Of a DNA stretch of 64,000 nt, positions 1 through 8,275 are shown piece after piece. Source of the DNA: a gamma proteobacterium HTCC2207 (lineage in GTDB: Bacteria > Pseudomonadota > Gammaproteobacteria > Pseudomonadales > Porticoccaceae). The DNA is taken from assembly GCA_000153445.1 (NCBI GenBank), contig CH672397.1:230930-294929 (forward strand). Reading direction: 5' to 3'. Both the position numbers and the translations under genes were made by a program. Position 1 is the first letter of the stretch; each line of letters opens with the position of its first letter. The notes beneath the pieces are model-generated. The model was not told the origin of the DNA. It did no database searches and worked only from the letters and a program-made list of their open reading frames with translations.

Positions 1-426
1 TGGGGAATCGATTTTGCCAATCACCCTCGCGGCGGCGTTACTGGCGTGGTGCCTCAGGTTGAAGCGGCAGATCGTCAGGTATTTCTATTACAGCGTAAAT
101 CGACACCTGTGGGCCGTGGCCTAGGGAAAACCACTGGCTGGACTCATCGTATGTCACTGGCTAAGCGCGGTGTGCAAATGATGAATGGTCTGGAATATAC
201 CAAGATCGATGACCAGGGGTTGCATATCAGTATGGATGGCATTCCCCAGGTTCTTGAGGTAGATACCGTGATTATCTGCGCAGGGCAGCTGCCAAAGCGC
301 GATCTCTACGATCAGCTAAGTGACAGTGGTATTGACACCAGCTTGATTGGCGGCGCCTTTGAAGCCTCAGAGCTAGATGCCAAAGCGGCGATTAATCAGG
401 CCAGCTATTTGGCAGCGGCGATTTAA
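1..426 (+). CDS. fadH: 2,4-dienoyl-CoA reductase (NADPH), C-terminal fragment
   Basis: This is the 3' end of a gene cut by the window edge; the reading frame is open from base 1 (WGIDFANHPRGG...). The visible 141 residues match the C-terminal flavin/NADPH-binding half of FadH, including LQRKSTPVGRGLGKTTGW and the VIICAGQ segment followed by LIGG, which resemble the E. coli FadH C-terminus closely. FadH uses NADPH, FMN, FAD and a 4Fe-4S cluster to reduce 2,4-dienoyl-CoA intermediates, so unsaturated fatty acids can enter beta-oxidation. It lies upstream of acyl-CoA dehydrogenase genes, in keeping with a fatty-acid catabolic region. The cluster-binding and catalytic parts are outside the window. 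Confidence 0.88.
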   Translation, partial: WGIDFANHPRGGVTGVVPQVEAADRQVFLLQRKSTPVGRGLGKTTGWTHRMSLAKRGVQMMNGLEYTKIDDQGLHISMDGIPQVLEVDTVIICAGQLPKRDLYDQLSDSGIDTSLIGGAFEASELDAKAAINQASYLAAAI

Positions 427-530
427 ACTGCATTGGCAGGTGTGGCGTATAACGCAATAATCAACAATTAAACAATTCCAGCGCAAGCTCGAAAGCCTAC
501 TTTACACTGGGGTTAGGCTTGAACTTTTAA

Positions 531-559
531 TTGACACAATAAATGCCATAACTTAAGCT
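531..559 (+). promoter_or_regulatory. possible sigma70 promoter before the first acyl-CoA dehydrogenase pair
   Basis: A perfect -35 hexamer TTGACA (531-536) is followed after 17 bp by TAAGCT (554-559), a weak -10. The distance to the start codon at 593 is suitable. Only the -35 is convincing. Confidence 0.35.
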
Positions 560-592
560 GTGGCCAAAATAACACTAGTGGGAGTGACATAG

Positions 593-1777
593 ATGGATAT
601 TAATTTTTCAGCAGAAGATCTCGCCTTCAGAGATGAGGTGCGTGATTTTTTCGCCACAGAGTTTGACGCAGAAACGGCTCAGAATTTGAGTGGCGTGCAG
701 ACTGCGAGCTACAAGCCAGCGATTGTCAGCTGGCAGAAGAAGCTTCATGCCAAGGGTTGGATCGCGCCGGGCTGGCCGACTGAGTACGGTGGCACGGGCT
801 GGAGTGCGACGCAAAAATTTATTTATGAAACTGAGCGCGGCGCCGCGGGTATTCCCGATGTAGTGCCATTCGGTTTGAAGATGGTTGCCCCGGTGATTTT
901 CACCTTTGGAACCGAAGAGCAAAAAGCACGTTTCCTGCCGAGCATTCTGTCTAGCGACGATTGGTGGTGTCAGGGGTATTCCGAGCCGGGTGCCGGATCG
1001 GATTTGGCGGCGCTGACCACATCTGCTGAGTATGCTGGCGATAACTACCTGGTCAATGGTGCCAAGATTTGGACCACCTTTGCTCAGTACGCCGACTGGA
1101 TTTTCTGTCTGGTTCGCACCACTAAAGATATGCGCAAGCAGCAGGGTATTAGCTTCCTGTTGATCGATATGAAAACCCCGGGTATTACGGTTAAGCCAAT
1201 CGTGACTATCGATGGCAAGCACAGTCTTAACGAAGTGCACTTTGAAAATGTCTTGGTCCCCCGCGACAACCTTATTGGTGAGCAGGACAAAGGCTGGACC
1301 TACGCCAAAGCATTACTGGCTCATGAGCGCACTGGTATGGCTGAAGTGGCTGATTCCAAACGCATGCTGCGCACCCTTAAGCAGCGTGCTACTGAAGAGG
1401 TCAACGGTGGTCAGGCTATGATCAATGATCCGGTCTTCCAATTGCGTCTGTCGGACATTGAAATGGAGCTGATGGCGCTTGAGTACACCGAGTTACGCGT
1501 ATTTGCCTCTATGGCCGGTGGCGGTATGCCGGGCCCCGAGTCTTCGCTGTTAAAAATCAAGGGCACTGAGATTTCCCAGGCGATTCACGAGCTGCAGTTA
1601 CAGCTGGCCGGTAGTTACGGTGGAGCTCTTCAGGGTAGTTTGACCGGCGAAGAGTTGGGTCATGACTATGCCGGCGAAGCCCGCGGCAAGTATATGTATG
1701 GCCGCGCAGCAACCATCTATGGTGGTTCTAACGAAGTGCAGCGCAATGTAATTGCCAAAGCCGTGCTCGGCCTTTAG
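593..1777 (+). CDS. acyl-CoA dehydrogenase, putative catalytic subunit of a heteromeric enzyme
   Basis: This 394-residue acyl-CoA dehydrogenase family flavoprotein would catalyse alpha,beta-dehydrogenation of an acyl-CoA in the cytoplasm. The middle domain has WCQGYSEPGAGSDL (about residues 125-138), and the C-terminus has YGGSNEVQRNVIAKAVLG. The MCAD-type catalytic Glu (YEG) is replaced by YGG, but a Glu at about 245 (LLAHERTG) lies where isovaleryl-CoA dehydrogenase has its base. The usual R-x-x-FG FAD-contacting motif is not seen. An ATG preceded by GGAG gives the start. A second dehydrogenase gene with the complementary motifs starts 28 bp downstream, so the two probably form one alpha2beta2-type enzyme. 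Substrate unknown; pimeloyl-CoA- or steroid-side-chain-type dehydrogenases are the nearest analogies. Confidence 0.85.
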   Translation: MDINFSAEDLAFRDEVRDFFATEFDAETAQNLSGVQTASYKPAIVSWQKKLHAKGWIAPGWPTEYGGTGWSATQKFIYETERGAAGIPDVVPFGLKMVAPVIFTFGTEEQKARFLPSILSSDDWWCQGYSEPGAGSDLAALTTSAEYAGDNYLVNGAKIWTTFAQYADWIFCLVRTTKDMRKQQGISFLLIDMKTPGITVKPIVTIDGKHSLNEVHFENVLVPRDNLIGEQDKGWTYAKALLAHERTGMAEVADSKRMLRTLKQRATEEVNGGQAMINDPVFQLRLSDIEMELMALEYTELRVFASMAGGGMPGPESSLLKIKGTEISQAIHELQLQLAGSYGGALQGSLTGEELGHDYAGEARGKYMYGRAATIYGGSNEVQRNVIAKAVLGL

Positions 1778-1805
1778 GCCCCAACAGATTTCCGGAGTAA
1801 CAGTA

Positions 1806-2969
1806 ATGAATTTTGATTTTTCAGAAGAACAAACCATGATCAAAGACAGCGTCGCGCGTTTTGTGCGTGACGAATATGACATTGATACACGCCGTAAAAT
1901 AATCGATTCGGAAGAGGGCATCAGCCGTGACTTCTGGAATACGTTTGCCGAATTGGGCTGGTTGTCAGTTCCTTTCGCTGAGGAGTACGGCGGTTTTGGT
2001 GGCACAGTAGAAGATTTGGTCGCGGTAATGGAAGAGTTGGGTAAGGGCATAGTGGTTGAGCCCTATGTTTCTACCGTTGTTATGTTTGGCGGTCTGCTGT
2101 CAGCATCTAATAACAGCGCGTTAAAAGAAGCGGTTATTCCCACGGTTATCGATGGCAGCTGCATGGGCTCTTTTGCCTTTTCAGAGCGCCAGTCGCGCTA
2201 TGAGCTGGCCGATGTGGCCACGACAGCAGTCGCCTGCGATGGCGGTTTCCGTCTCGATGGTGAAAAAACTGTTGTGATTAATGGCGGCAGTGCTAACAAG
2301 TTTGTGGTGAGTGCGCGCACCAGCGGTGGCCAGTTTGATCATCAGGGTGTGAGCTTGTTCTTGGTCGATGCCAGTGCTGCGGGTGTGTCGGTTAAGAGCT
2401 ATAAGACGATGGATGGTCAGCGTGCCGCCACCGTGACTTTAGCCAATGTGGTTGTAGCTGAAGATCAGCTGCTCAACGCAGTGGGCGAAGGTATGGATCT
2501 GGTTGATCAGGTTATGCCCTCAATGCTGATGGCGCTGAGTGCTGAGGCTCTGGGTATTATGGCAACGCTTAACAGCATCACTGTGGGCTATTCAAAAACC
2601 CGTCAGCAGTTTGGTTCGCCGATTGGTTCATTCCAAGTGCTGCAGCATCGTATGGTTGATACGTTTATGTCCTGTGAGCAGGCTAAATCAATGCTCTATC
2701 GCAGCCTGTGTCAGGCTAATGACTGTGCGGCTGATGCCAGTGCTGATACCGGCGAATTTATGAAGTCTGTGCACGCGCTGAAAGTGACTATGGCGAAAGC
2801 TGGCAAGCAGATTGGTGAAGAGGCGATTCAGATGCACGGCGGTATAGGTTTGACTGACGAGCTGAATATTGGCCACTTTGTTAAGCGTCTGATGACGATT
2901 AATGTGACCCTTGGCGATCGCGACTTCCATCAAAAGAAGTTTAACCAGCTAAGCTACTCAGCCTCGTGA
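1806..2969 (+). CDS. acyl-CoA dehydrogenase, putative FAD-binding partner subunit
   Basis: This 387-residue acyl-CoA dehydrogenase family protein starts at ATG 1806 (MNFDFSEEQ), where family homology begins; an upstream in-frame extension overlaps the preceding gene and is not expected. It keeps the FAD-contacting motif TRQQFG (Arg about 266) and the QMHGGIGLT segment. Where the catalytic Glu should be I see Met in the helix position and LGDRD in place of YEG. Loss of the base here and its presence in the upstream partner fit heteromeric dehydrogenases such as mycobacterial ChsE4-ChsE5. The stop codon overlaps the next gene's GTG start, so all three genes are likely co-transcribed. Confidence 0.85.
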   Translation: MNFDFSEEQTMIKDSVARFVRDEYDIDTRRKIIDSEEGISRDFWNTFAELGWLSVPFAEEYGGFGGTVEDLVAVMEELGKGIVVEPYVSTVVMFGGLLSASNNSALKEAVIPTVIDGSCMGSFAFSERQSRYELADVATTAVACDGGFRLDGEKTVVINGGSANKFVVSARTSGGQFDHQGVSLFLVDASAAGVSVKSYKTMDGQRAATVTLANVVVAEDQLLNAVGEGMDLVDQVMPSMLMALSAEALGIMATLNSITVGYSKTRQQFGSPIGSFQVLQHRMVDTFMSCEQAKSMLYRSLCQANDCAADASADTGEFMKSVHALKVTMAKAGKQIGEEAIQMHGGIGLTDELNIGHFVKRLMTINVTLGDRDFHQKKFNQLSYSAS

Positions 2970-4054
2970 TTATTCTTGTTGGGGCTATATTGGTAGGGCT
3001 GGTACTTGCGTTGCTGGCCTTTATGTTTACACGAGATAGTCTCAGCAAATATGATCTTCCGGAGGGGCGGCGTTTTAGCCCCGCGGATGCCACTGCCGTC
3101 GCAGCCTCTGCGGCGGCCGTTAAGGCGCTAAATAAGCGTCTTCGCGGTGCCAGTGGTCCCCTTGAAAAGATGCCCTGGAAACAGCGTATTCTCGCCATGC
3201 GTGAAACCATGGACAGTTTTTTTTCCAATTCCGATATAGCAAGCCAGATTATCCCTGTGGACGCGGCTGGTGTTCCTGCCGAATGGGTGGTTGCGCCCGG
3301 TGCCGATAGCAGTCGCCGTTTTTTGTATATTCACGGTGGAGCGTTTATGGCCGGCAGTCCTAAGGGCTATCGCGTTCTCACTGATAAATTATCCGCAATA
3401 ACCAATAGCGCGGTGCTGGCGATTGATTATCGCTTGATGCCTGAAAATACGCGGTTAGCGTGCGTTGAGGACTGTCGTACTGCTTATGATTGGATGCTTG
3501 AAAATGGTCCTCAGGGGCCGGATGCTGACACCTTAGAGTTTCCAACTGCGGTATTTGTTGCTGGTGATTCGGCGGGGGGCAACCTGACGTTGGTCTTGCT
3601 GGCTTGGGCCCGTGATAACCAACGCCGTGCGCCCAATGCGGCTCTGGCGCTGTCACCGGTGACAGATTCGCGCTATACCAGTCCGAGTATTCGCGGCAAT
3701 CTTAATTCTGATGTGATTCTAAAACCCTTGGCCAAGCGTTTGGCTTGGGTGCCAGGCTTTATGATTGGTCTTGCCGCGCGTTTTATGGCGGGTCACAGAG
3801 CGTCAGATCCAGTGGTCTCGCCACTGCTTGGCGATTTGGCGGGATTGCCACCCTTGCTGGTTCTGGCCAGTGACTGTGAGATTCTGCGCGATGATGGACG
3901 TCGGTATGTGAATAAGGCGGTTGAAGCGGGGACTGATGCAACGTTGATGCTGTGGGACAATGTGCCCCATGTTTGGCCTATTTTCTATCCGGACTTGCCT
4001 GAGGCTGCAGAGGCCCTTGAGCAAGTGGATGGATTTTTTAAACGTCATTCTTAG
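2966..4054 (+). CDS. membrane-anchored alpha/beta hydrolase, HSL/family IV esterase
   Basis: This 362-residue carboxylesterase starts at a GTG that overlaps the previous stop. Residues about 1-22 form one hydrophobic segment, likely a membrane anchor. The HGG oxyanion motif (YIHGGAFMAG, about residues 113-122) and the nucleophile elbow GDSAGGN define the hormone-sensitive-lipase family (bacterial family IV). The likely rest of the triad is Asp in ASDCEILRDDG and His in NVPHVWPIF. It would hydrolyse short or medium acyl esters at the inner membrane. Translational coupling to the dehydrogenase pair suggests that it releases or processes the acyl group the pair oxidises; that link is inference. 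Confidence 0.85.
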   Translation: MIILVGAILVGLVLALLAFMFTRDSLSKYDLPEGRRFSPADATAVAASAAAVKALNKRLRGASGPLEKMPWKQRILAMRETMDSFFSNSDIASQIIPVDAAGVPAEWVVAPGADSSRRFLYIHGGAFMAGSPKGYRVLTDKLSAITNSAVLAIDYRLMPENTRLACVEDCRTAYDWMLENGPQGPDADTLEFPTAVFVAGDSAGGNLTLVLLAWARDNQRRAPNAALALSPVTDSRYTSPSIRGNLNSDVILKPLAKRLAWVPGFMIGLAARFMAGHRASDPVVSPLLGDLAGLPPLLVLASDCEILRDDGRRYVNKAVEAGTDATLMLWDNVPHVWPIFYPDLPEAAEALEQVDGFFKRHS

Positions 4055-4083
4055 GCTTTCTATCTTCAGGGCATCTCTTCCTG

Positions 4084-4173
4084 AGCTTTTTGTTCCTAAG
4101 CTCTTTGTTCCTAAGCTTTTTGTTCCTGGGATTTTTATTCCTAAACCTTTTATTCCTAAACCTTTTATTCCTG
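4084..4173. repeat. tandem repeat, 6 units of 15 bp
   Basis: Units follow the pattern AGCTTTTTGTTCCTA, head to tail. Three units are of the AGCTTTTTG type and three of the AACCTTTTA type, with shared TTCCT cores. The array starts 29 bp after the esterase stop codon. Confidence 0.9.
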
Positions 4174-4211
4174 GGCTCTTCAAGTTTGGGTCGGGCATTG
4201 GTGCCAAAAGC

Positions 4212-4350
4212 CATAAATCCTTTTGCGATCGGTTCCATGGATTTAGGGTTTTCAGCACTCAGACAACTCGCTGCGCTCAAACACGTCTTCGCTTAACCTG
4301 AAAACCCTAAATCCATAAACGGAACCTGATTGATCGCAAAAGGCTTTATG
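4212..4350. repeat. long imperfect inverted repeat (palindromic element)
   Basis: The left arm 4212-4255 pairs with the right arm 4298-4350. The parts pair in order: CATAAATCCTTTTGCGATC with GATCGCAAAAGGCTTTATG (one mismatch), GGTTCC with GGAACC, and ATGGATTTAGGGTTTTCAG with its exact complement. Small unpaired insertions of 4-5 bases occur in the right arm. The apical region 4256-4297 contains CTCGCTGCGCTCAAACACG. It could act as a bidirectional terminator or be a REP-like or non-autonomous mobile repeat; no ORF lies inside. Confidence 0.85.
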
Positions 4351-4497
4351 ACTTTTCTTGAACAGCCTGCCAGGTTCCTTTGAGAATATGCGGCTTCTCA
4401 ATATCGGCAAAAAGAGGACGCTCGCAGTGTCAGATTGATAGTGATCAGTCGGATTGCTTGAGCGCTAAAAGCAGCCCCCGCGATTTGTGAAGAGAGT

Positions 4498-4566
4498 GCC
4501 GCGGGGCTCGTGTAACGGTAGCCGCGAGGCTCATGTAAACCTAGCCTCGGGGCTTGCGTAACATGA
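4498..4566. repeat. tandem repeat, 3 units of 23 bp across a gene 3' end
   Basis: Three consecutive 23-bp units begin GCCGCGGGGCTCGTGTAAC, GCCGCGAGGCTCATGTAAA and GCCTCGGGGCTTGCGTAAC. The array spans the stop codon (4541-4543) of the minus-strand DUF1295 gene, so the last codons of that gene are part of the repeat. Confidence 0.75.
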
Positions 4567-5410
4567 GTGCCGGCGTGGCATCGCGGTAGGCTATAAACTC
4601 CGGATCTTTTCCCCAGCGTTTCTCTGCTATGGCTTCAAGCATGGTGATACCGCTGACTCGAGTTAACAGCAGGTAGACAAATATAGGTGAGATCATAGTG
4701 ACTAACTGCCAGCCTGAAAGTACCGGAAGGGCCACCAGCGCTACGCCGGCCCAGAGTGTAATCTCGCCAAAATAGTTTGGATGTCTAGACCAGGCCCAGA
4801 TGCCGGTGCTGATAAAGCGGCCCTGATTTTCTGGCTGCTTGCGAAAGCGGGTTTTCTGCTTGTCCGCCATGACTTCGATTGTTAGGCCGAAAACCCAGAG
4901 CGCCATACCCAAGAAGGCCATTATCCCTAAGGGCGAGCTGGTATCTGAGGTGATTGCCGCCAGTCCGGCTGCCATTGTCATCAGTACCCAGAGGCCACCA
5001 AGTGTCCAAGTCATCAGAAACCACGTGAACCGAGTTTTCATCACTTTAAAGCGCTTGTCCTCACCATCCTTTTTGATTCGCCAGAATAAAAACGATCCCA
5101 GTCGAACAGCCCAGATTACAATCATTGCGCAGATGATCAGATCTCGAAGGTCCATGTCCGGGTTTAAATAGACAGCGGCAATCACCGTGGTGATATAGGA
5201 GATTGAACCTGTTAGATCGAAATAGTGTTCGGTCTGAAAGGCAAAGGAGGGCAGAAATATAGCCCAGTGGAGGATAAATCCAATGGCGCCGCAGAGCGCA
5301 AAAAGGGCGACGCCATCGTGCATCAGGCTACCCTGGCTGCCGACGAATAACATGGCACCGCCGAGGATGAGTGATACAAGAATACCGATAATTGTGTGGG
5401 TGGTTTTCAT
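4541..5410 (-). CDS. DUF1295 / steroid 5-alpha-reductase-like membrane protein
   Basis: This 289-residue integral membrane protein has about six or seven hydrophobic segments. The C-terminal signature includes WSRHPNYFGEITLWAG and ends with KRWGKDPEFIAYRDATP, typical of DUF1295, a family related to steroid 5-alpha-reductases and isoprenylcysteine methyltransferases. These enzymes reduce or modify lipophilic substrates in the membrane; the bacterial reaction is mostly unknown. The start at 5410 is supported by an AGGGGG ribosome site just upstream. Its position within a lipid catabolism region is suggestive only. The 3' end lies within a 23-bp tandem repeat. Confidence 0.82.
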   Translation of the reverse strand: MKTTHTIIGILVSLILGGAMLFVGSQGSLMHDGVALFALCGAIGFILHWAIFLPSFAFQTEHYFDLTGSISYITTVIAAVYLNPDMDLRDLIICAMIVIWAVRLGSFLFWRIKKDGEDKRFKVMKTRFTWFLMTWTLGGLWVLMTMAAGLAAITSDTSSPLGIMAFLGMALWVFGLTIEVMADKQKTRFRKQPENQGRFISTGIWAWSRHPNYFGEITLWAGVALVALPVLSGWQLVTMISPIFVYLLLTRVSGITMLEAIAEKRWGKDPEFIAYRDATPALMLRKPRG

Positions 5411-5790
5411 TTTTTGCCCCCTGCATTAAGGCGCTTTTAAAAGGCCTTTTGTTTTTATTATTGTCTGCTTTCACGCCTTCTCCAATAAAAATTGGATGAA
5501 GCATCTTACCTCTTTTATCACGCTCGAGGAGCAATGGATTGAGGAATGCAGAAGTTCAAGGATGGTTACGGAATTTGGGCAAGAATAGATTGACCGGCTT
5601 TTACTGACCGAGCATAGATTGGGTTATGCATAGATTGGGTTATGCATAGATTGGGTTATGCATAGATTGAATTATGCATAGATTAAATTATGTATAGATT
5701 AAATTATGTATAGATTAAATTATGTATAGTACCGCCGCCCATAGATTCACAACCATGGACCTACCGAGGAACACTTTTGGCTGCAATCAC
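5411..5790. other. 380-bp intergenic region with tandem repeat
   Basis: This region lies upstream of the DUF1295 gene (minus strand) and downstream of the minus-strand dehydrogenase that ends at 5791. Apart from the 7 x 16 bp array at 5612-5723, I see no gene or clear terminator. The short plus-strand frame starting at 5722 runs antisense into the dehydrogenase gene and is not credible. Confidence 0.6.
5612..5723. repeat. tandem repeat, 7 units of 16 bp with graded divergence
   Basis: Seven head-to-tail copies of GCATAGATTGGGTTAT. Units 1-3 are identical; unit 4 carries GAATTAT, unit 5 TAAATTAT, and units 6-7 also change the initial GCA to GTA. Changes accumulate stepwise from left to right and all alter G or C to A or T. 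A partial eighth unit (GTATAG) follows. Confidence 0.93.
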
Positions 5791-6963
5791 CTAATCCAAG
5801 AGCAGCCTAGCAAGATGCAGGCGGTGATGCTGAGCGTCTCCGTATTGATGCTGTGCCCATTGGGCGCGTCGAATATACAGCATCGCGTCGCAGTCATAGG
5901 TAAAGCCCATGCCGCCATGAAACTGCACCGCGCGATCACCGGCAAACAATAAGGTCTCGGTGGCCTGTGCCTTGGCCATTCGGCAGGCCACTTCAGTATC
6001 GCCCTCCAGGGGTCCAATTTCCGGGCCTTTATCCAATAGAGTTGCCGCGTGATAAATTAGGCTGCGTGAGGAATCCATCTGCAGCAAGATATCCACTGTC
6101 GGGTGTTTGAGTGATTGGTAGGAGCCAATAAGCCGGCCAAACTGAATACGGCTGGTGAGGTAGCTGACAATGCAGTCGAGGGTTGCGGCACTGGTGCCTG
6201 TGGCTTCGGCGGCGATAAGTAATGCGCCGATTAATCGGATATCTTTTAGTGCCTGCTCAGACTGGGGTAGTAGGGCGTCCGGGGACAGGGTGACACCGCT
6301 AAAGTCGACAGTGGCGGCGCGCTTGGTTTCATCGATTAGGGTATTGGCGCTAATGGCGTTGGCTGTTAGCTGTGAGGCTTCGACTATAGCCAGTGCTGGG
6401 TTGCCGCTGTGATTGATCGAGACAATAAAAAAGTCGGCCACTGTGGCATCGGCGACCAGCAATTTTTTCCCTGAGAGCACTATTTTAGAACTGCTGTCAG
6501 AGCTACTGCTGTTAGCAGTGCTAACACCGCAGAGTTTGCTTCCCCAGTCTTCGTTATCCAAAAGGGCCATAGAGCCCACAGTACCTGCCACAATTTTTGG
6601 CAGCCATTTTTCCCGCTGAGCTTCAGAGCCGCCTCGCAGAATGGCCTGGGCGGCCAATGTGCTGGTAATCAGTGCAGTGCCCAGTAGATGGCGACCCATG
6701 CTTTCAATTACTGGCACCATTGAACCTAGGCCCATGGCAAAGCCGCCATACTGTTCTGGTATGGCAATACCGGTCCAGCCAAGGGCGACCATTTCCTGCC
6801 ATACGTCTGGATTGTGGCCGCTGTCAGACTTTAATAGGCTGCGGACAGCGTTGATATCGGACTTATGGCTACAGAAGCTTTTTGCACTGTCCAGAAGCAT
6901 CGCCTGTTCGTCGCTAAAGCTGAGTGCGATATTGGTGGTTCCGTTTAAAGTTGACGTTGTCAT
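5791..6963 (-). CDS. acyl-CoA dehydrogenase, putative FAD-binding partner subunit (second pair)
   Basis: This 390-residue acyl-CoA dehydrogenase family protein is the second gene of a leftward pair; its start is 21 bp after the stop of the 401-residue dehydrogenase. It retains the FAD-contacting motif TSRIQFG (Arg about 272), and FHGGMGFTYD near the C-terminus. The helix position where a catalytic Glu would lie reads LIGALLIAAEATG and the C-terminus has YGDAQHHR, so no base is evident. This is the same split of motifs as in the pair at 593-2969, and supports a heteromeric enzyme. A serine-rich stretch (about residues 152-159) is unusual. The acyl substrate cannot be read from sequence. Confidence 0.83.
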   Translation of the reverse strand: MTTSTLNGTTNIALSFSDEQAMLLDSAKSFCSHKSDINAVRSLLKSDSGHNPDVWQEMVALGWTGIAIPEQYGGFAMGLGSMVPVIESMGRHLLGTALITSTLAAQAILRGGSEAQREKWLPKIVAGTVGSMALLDNEDWGSKLCGVSTANSSSSDSSSKIVLSGKKLLVADATVADFFIVSINHSGNPALAIVEASQLTANAISANTLIDETKRAATVDFSGVTLSPDALLPQSEQALKDIRLIGALLIAAEATGTSAATLDCIVSYLTSRIQFGRLIGSYQSLKHPTVDILLQMDSSRSLIYHAATLLDKGPEIGPLEGDTEVACRMAKAQATETLLFAGDRAVQFHGGMGFTYDCDAMLYIRRAQWAQHQYGDAQHHRLHLARLLLD

Positions 6964-6984
6964 AGAGTGCTCTCCACTAATCGT

Positions 6985-8190
6985 TTAATCTTTTGGCAGG
7001 CCAAGTACATGTTCGCCAACAATATTGGCCTGTACCTGACTGGTGCCACCACCGATGGTGGTAGAGAAGTTATTTAAGTAAGCGCGCTGCCAAAAGCCAC
7101 CGCCGATGGTGTCTGGGTCGCCAACATAGAGAGAGCCCTGCGCACCTTGAAGGCTGAGCGCGTACTGGCGCATACGACGAAAGAATTCGGTGCTGCGCAG
7201 TTTTCCAGAGAGGGCTATGGAGTTGGGATAGTCCCGGCACAGGGCGGGTATTTCAATACGCTTTTCCGCCAGCTGGAGCGCTTTCTCTTCGATCATAAAT
7301 TTAATCAGGTTGTCGCGGGTGACGGGGTCCTTTAGTAGGGGTTCGCCTTCGCGCTCGATTTCTGCCGCCATGCGCAACAGGTCATCCATCACAATCGACA
7401 GAATCGAAATACCGCCGGCAGCGCCCGCTTCGGCACCGCGCTCGTATTGCAGTGTCTGCATAGCAATGCGCCAACCTTGACCTTCCTCGCCCATAATGCA
7501 GTTAGCGGGAATGCGAGCATCGGTAAAAAATGTCTCAGTAAAGCCATATTCGCCGGTGATCTTCTGAATCGGTTGGGTGCTGATGCCATCTACTTGCATG
7601 GGAGCCAAGAAGAACGATAGGCCGTTGTAGCGACGCTCGGCTTGAGGATCGGTGCGGGCCAGCAGGATCATATATTTGGCATAGTTGCCCATGGTGGTCC
7701 AGATCTTGCTGCCGTTAATAAGATAGTCGTCGCCATCGCGCTCGGCACGGGTTTGAATACTGCCGAGGTCGGATCCATGGTTGGGCTCGGAAAATCCCTG
7801 ACACCAGATATCCTCGGCATTGAGAATGCCCTTGAGGTACTTCTCTTTTTCGTAGTCGCTGCCATTATCGAGAATCAATGGGCCGGCCCAACCGAGGCCG
7901 ATCACATTAAAGCAGATGGGGACCTGCAGACGCTTCATCTCTTCATCGGCAATCCGCTGAAAATCACGGCTCATACCCTGACCGCCATACTCTTTGGGCC
8001 AGGCCATACCCAGATATCCAGCAGACCAGACTTTGTGCTGCCATTCTCGGAGGAAGTCCAGTACCTGTTCTGAGCCCACTTCCATAAAGGTTTGGGGCAG
8101 CAGAAAGCCGGGGTCGGCGGGTCTGTTGTCTTGCATCCAGGCGGCAACCTGGCTGCGGAATTCGGCTTGGGAGGCGTTATCTTGAGACAT
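6985..8190 (-). CDS. acyl-CoA dehydrogenase, putative catalytic subunit (second pair)
   Basis: This 401-residue acyl-CoA dehydrogenase is the first gene of a leftward operon. WCQGFSEPNHGSDL (about residues 129-142) is the substrate/FAD loop. Glu about 250 in LQYERGAE fits the isovaleryl-type catalytic base, while the MCAD-type position reads IGGGTSQVQ. As in the 394-residue protein, no R-x-x-FG motif is visible, so FAD binding probably needs the downstream partner. The two large subunits are clearly diverged from each other, which suggests different substrates or different steps for the two pairs rather than a recent duplication. Confidence 0.85.
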   Translation of the reverse strand: MSQDNASQAEFRSQVAAWMQDNRPADPGFLLPQTFMEVGSEQVLDFLREWQHKVWSAGYLGMAWPKEYGGQGMSRDFQRIADEEMKRLQVPICFNVIGLGWAGPLILDNGSDYEKEKYLKGILNAEDIWCQGFSEPNHGSDLGSIQTRAERDGDDYLINGSKIWTTMGNYAKYMILLARTDPQAERRYNGLSFFLAPMQVDGISTQPIQKITGEYGFTETFFTDARIPANCIMGEEGQGWRIAMQTLQYERGAEAGAAGGISILSIVMDDLLRMAAEIEREGEPLLKDPVTRDNLIKFMIEEKALQLAEKRIEIPALCRDYPNSIALSGKLRSTEFFRRMRQYALSLQGAQGSLYVGDPDTIGGGFWQRAYLNNFSTTIGGGTSQVQANIVGEHVLGLPKD

Positions 8191-8275
8191 TGTCAGTTGC
8201 TCTTATTATGTTGATGGCGGCTGAATTTCAATCTTAAATTCCAGCCTATCTTTGAGCTTATTGGGAGGCTTAGCA

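Larger units (their letters stand above)
4055..4540. other. 486-bp convergent intergenic region, repeat-rich
   Basis: This gap lies between the 3' ends of two convergent genes. It holds a 6 x 15 bp tandem repeat, a long imperfect palindrome and the first units of a 3 x 23 bp repeat, each listed separately. No credible gene was found. Open frames across the 15-bp repeat on both strands are low-complexity pentapeptide repeats that arise because 15 is divisible by 3. Confidence 0.8.

Noticed and set aside
608-1240. Minus-strand ORF of 210 codons
   Set aside because: It lies fully inside the well-supported acyl-CoA dehydrogenase gene on the other strand and has no family-like features.
3803-4301. 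Low-complexity ORFs with pentapeptide repeats on both strands
   Set aside because: They come from reading the 15-bp tandem repeat in several frames and extend into the esterase gene antisense.
5612-5723. CRISPR-like array
   Set aside because: The 16-bp units are directly adjacent with no spacers, and no cas gene is near.
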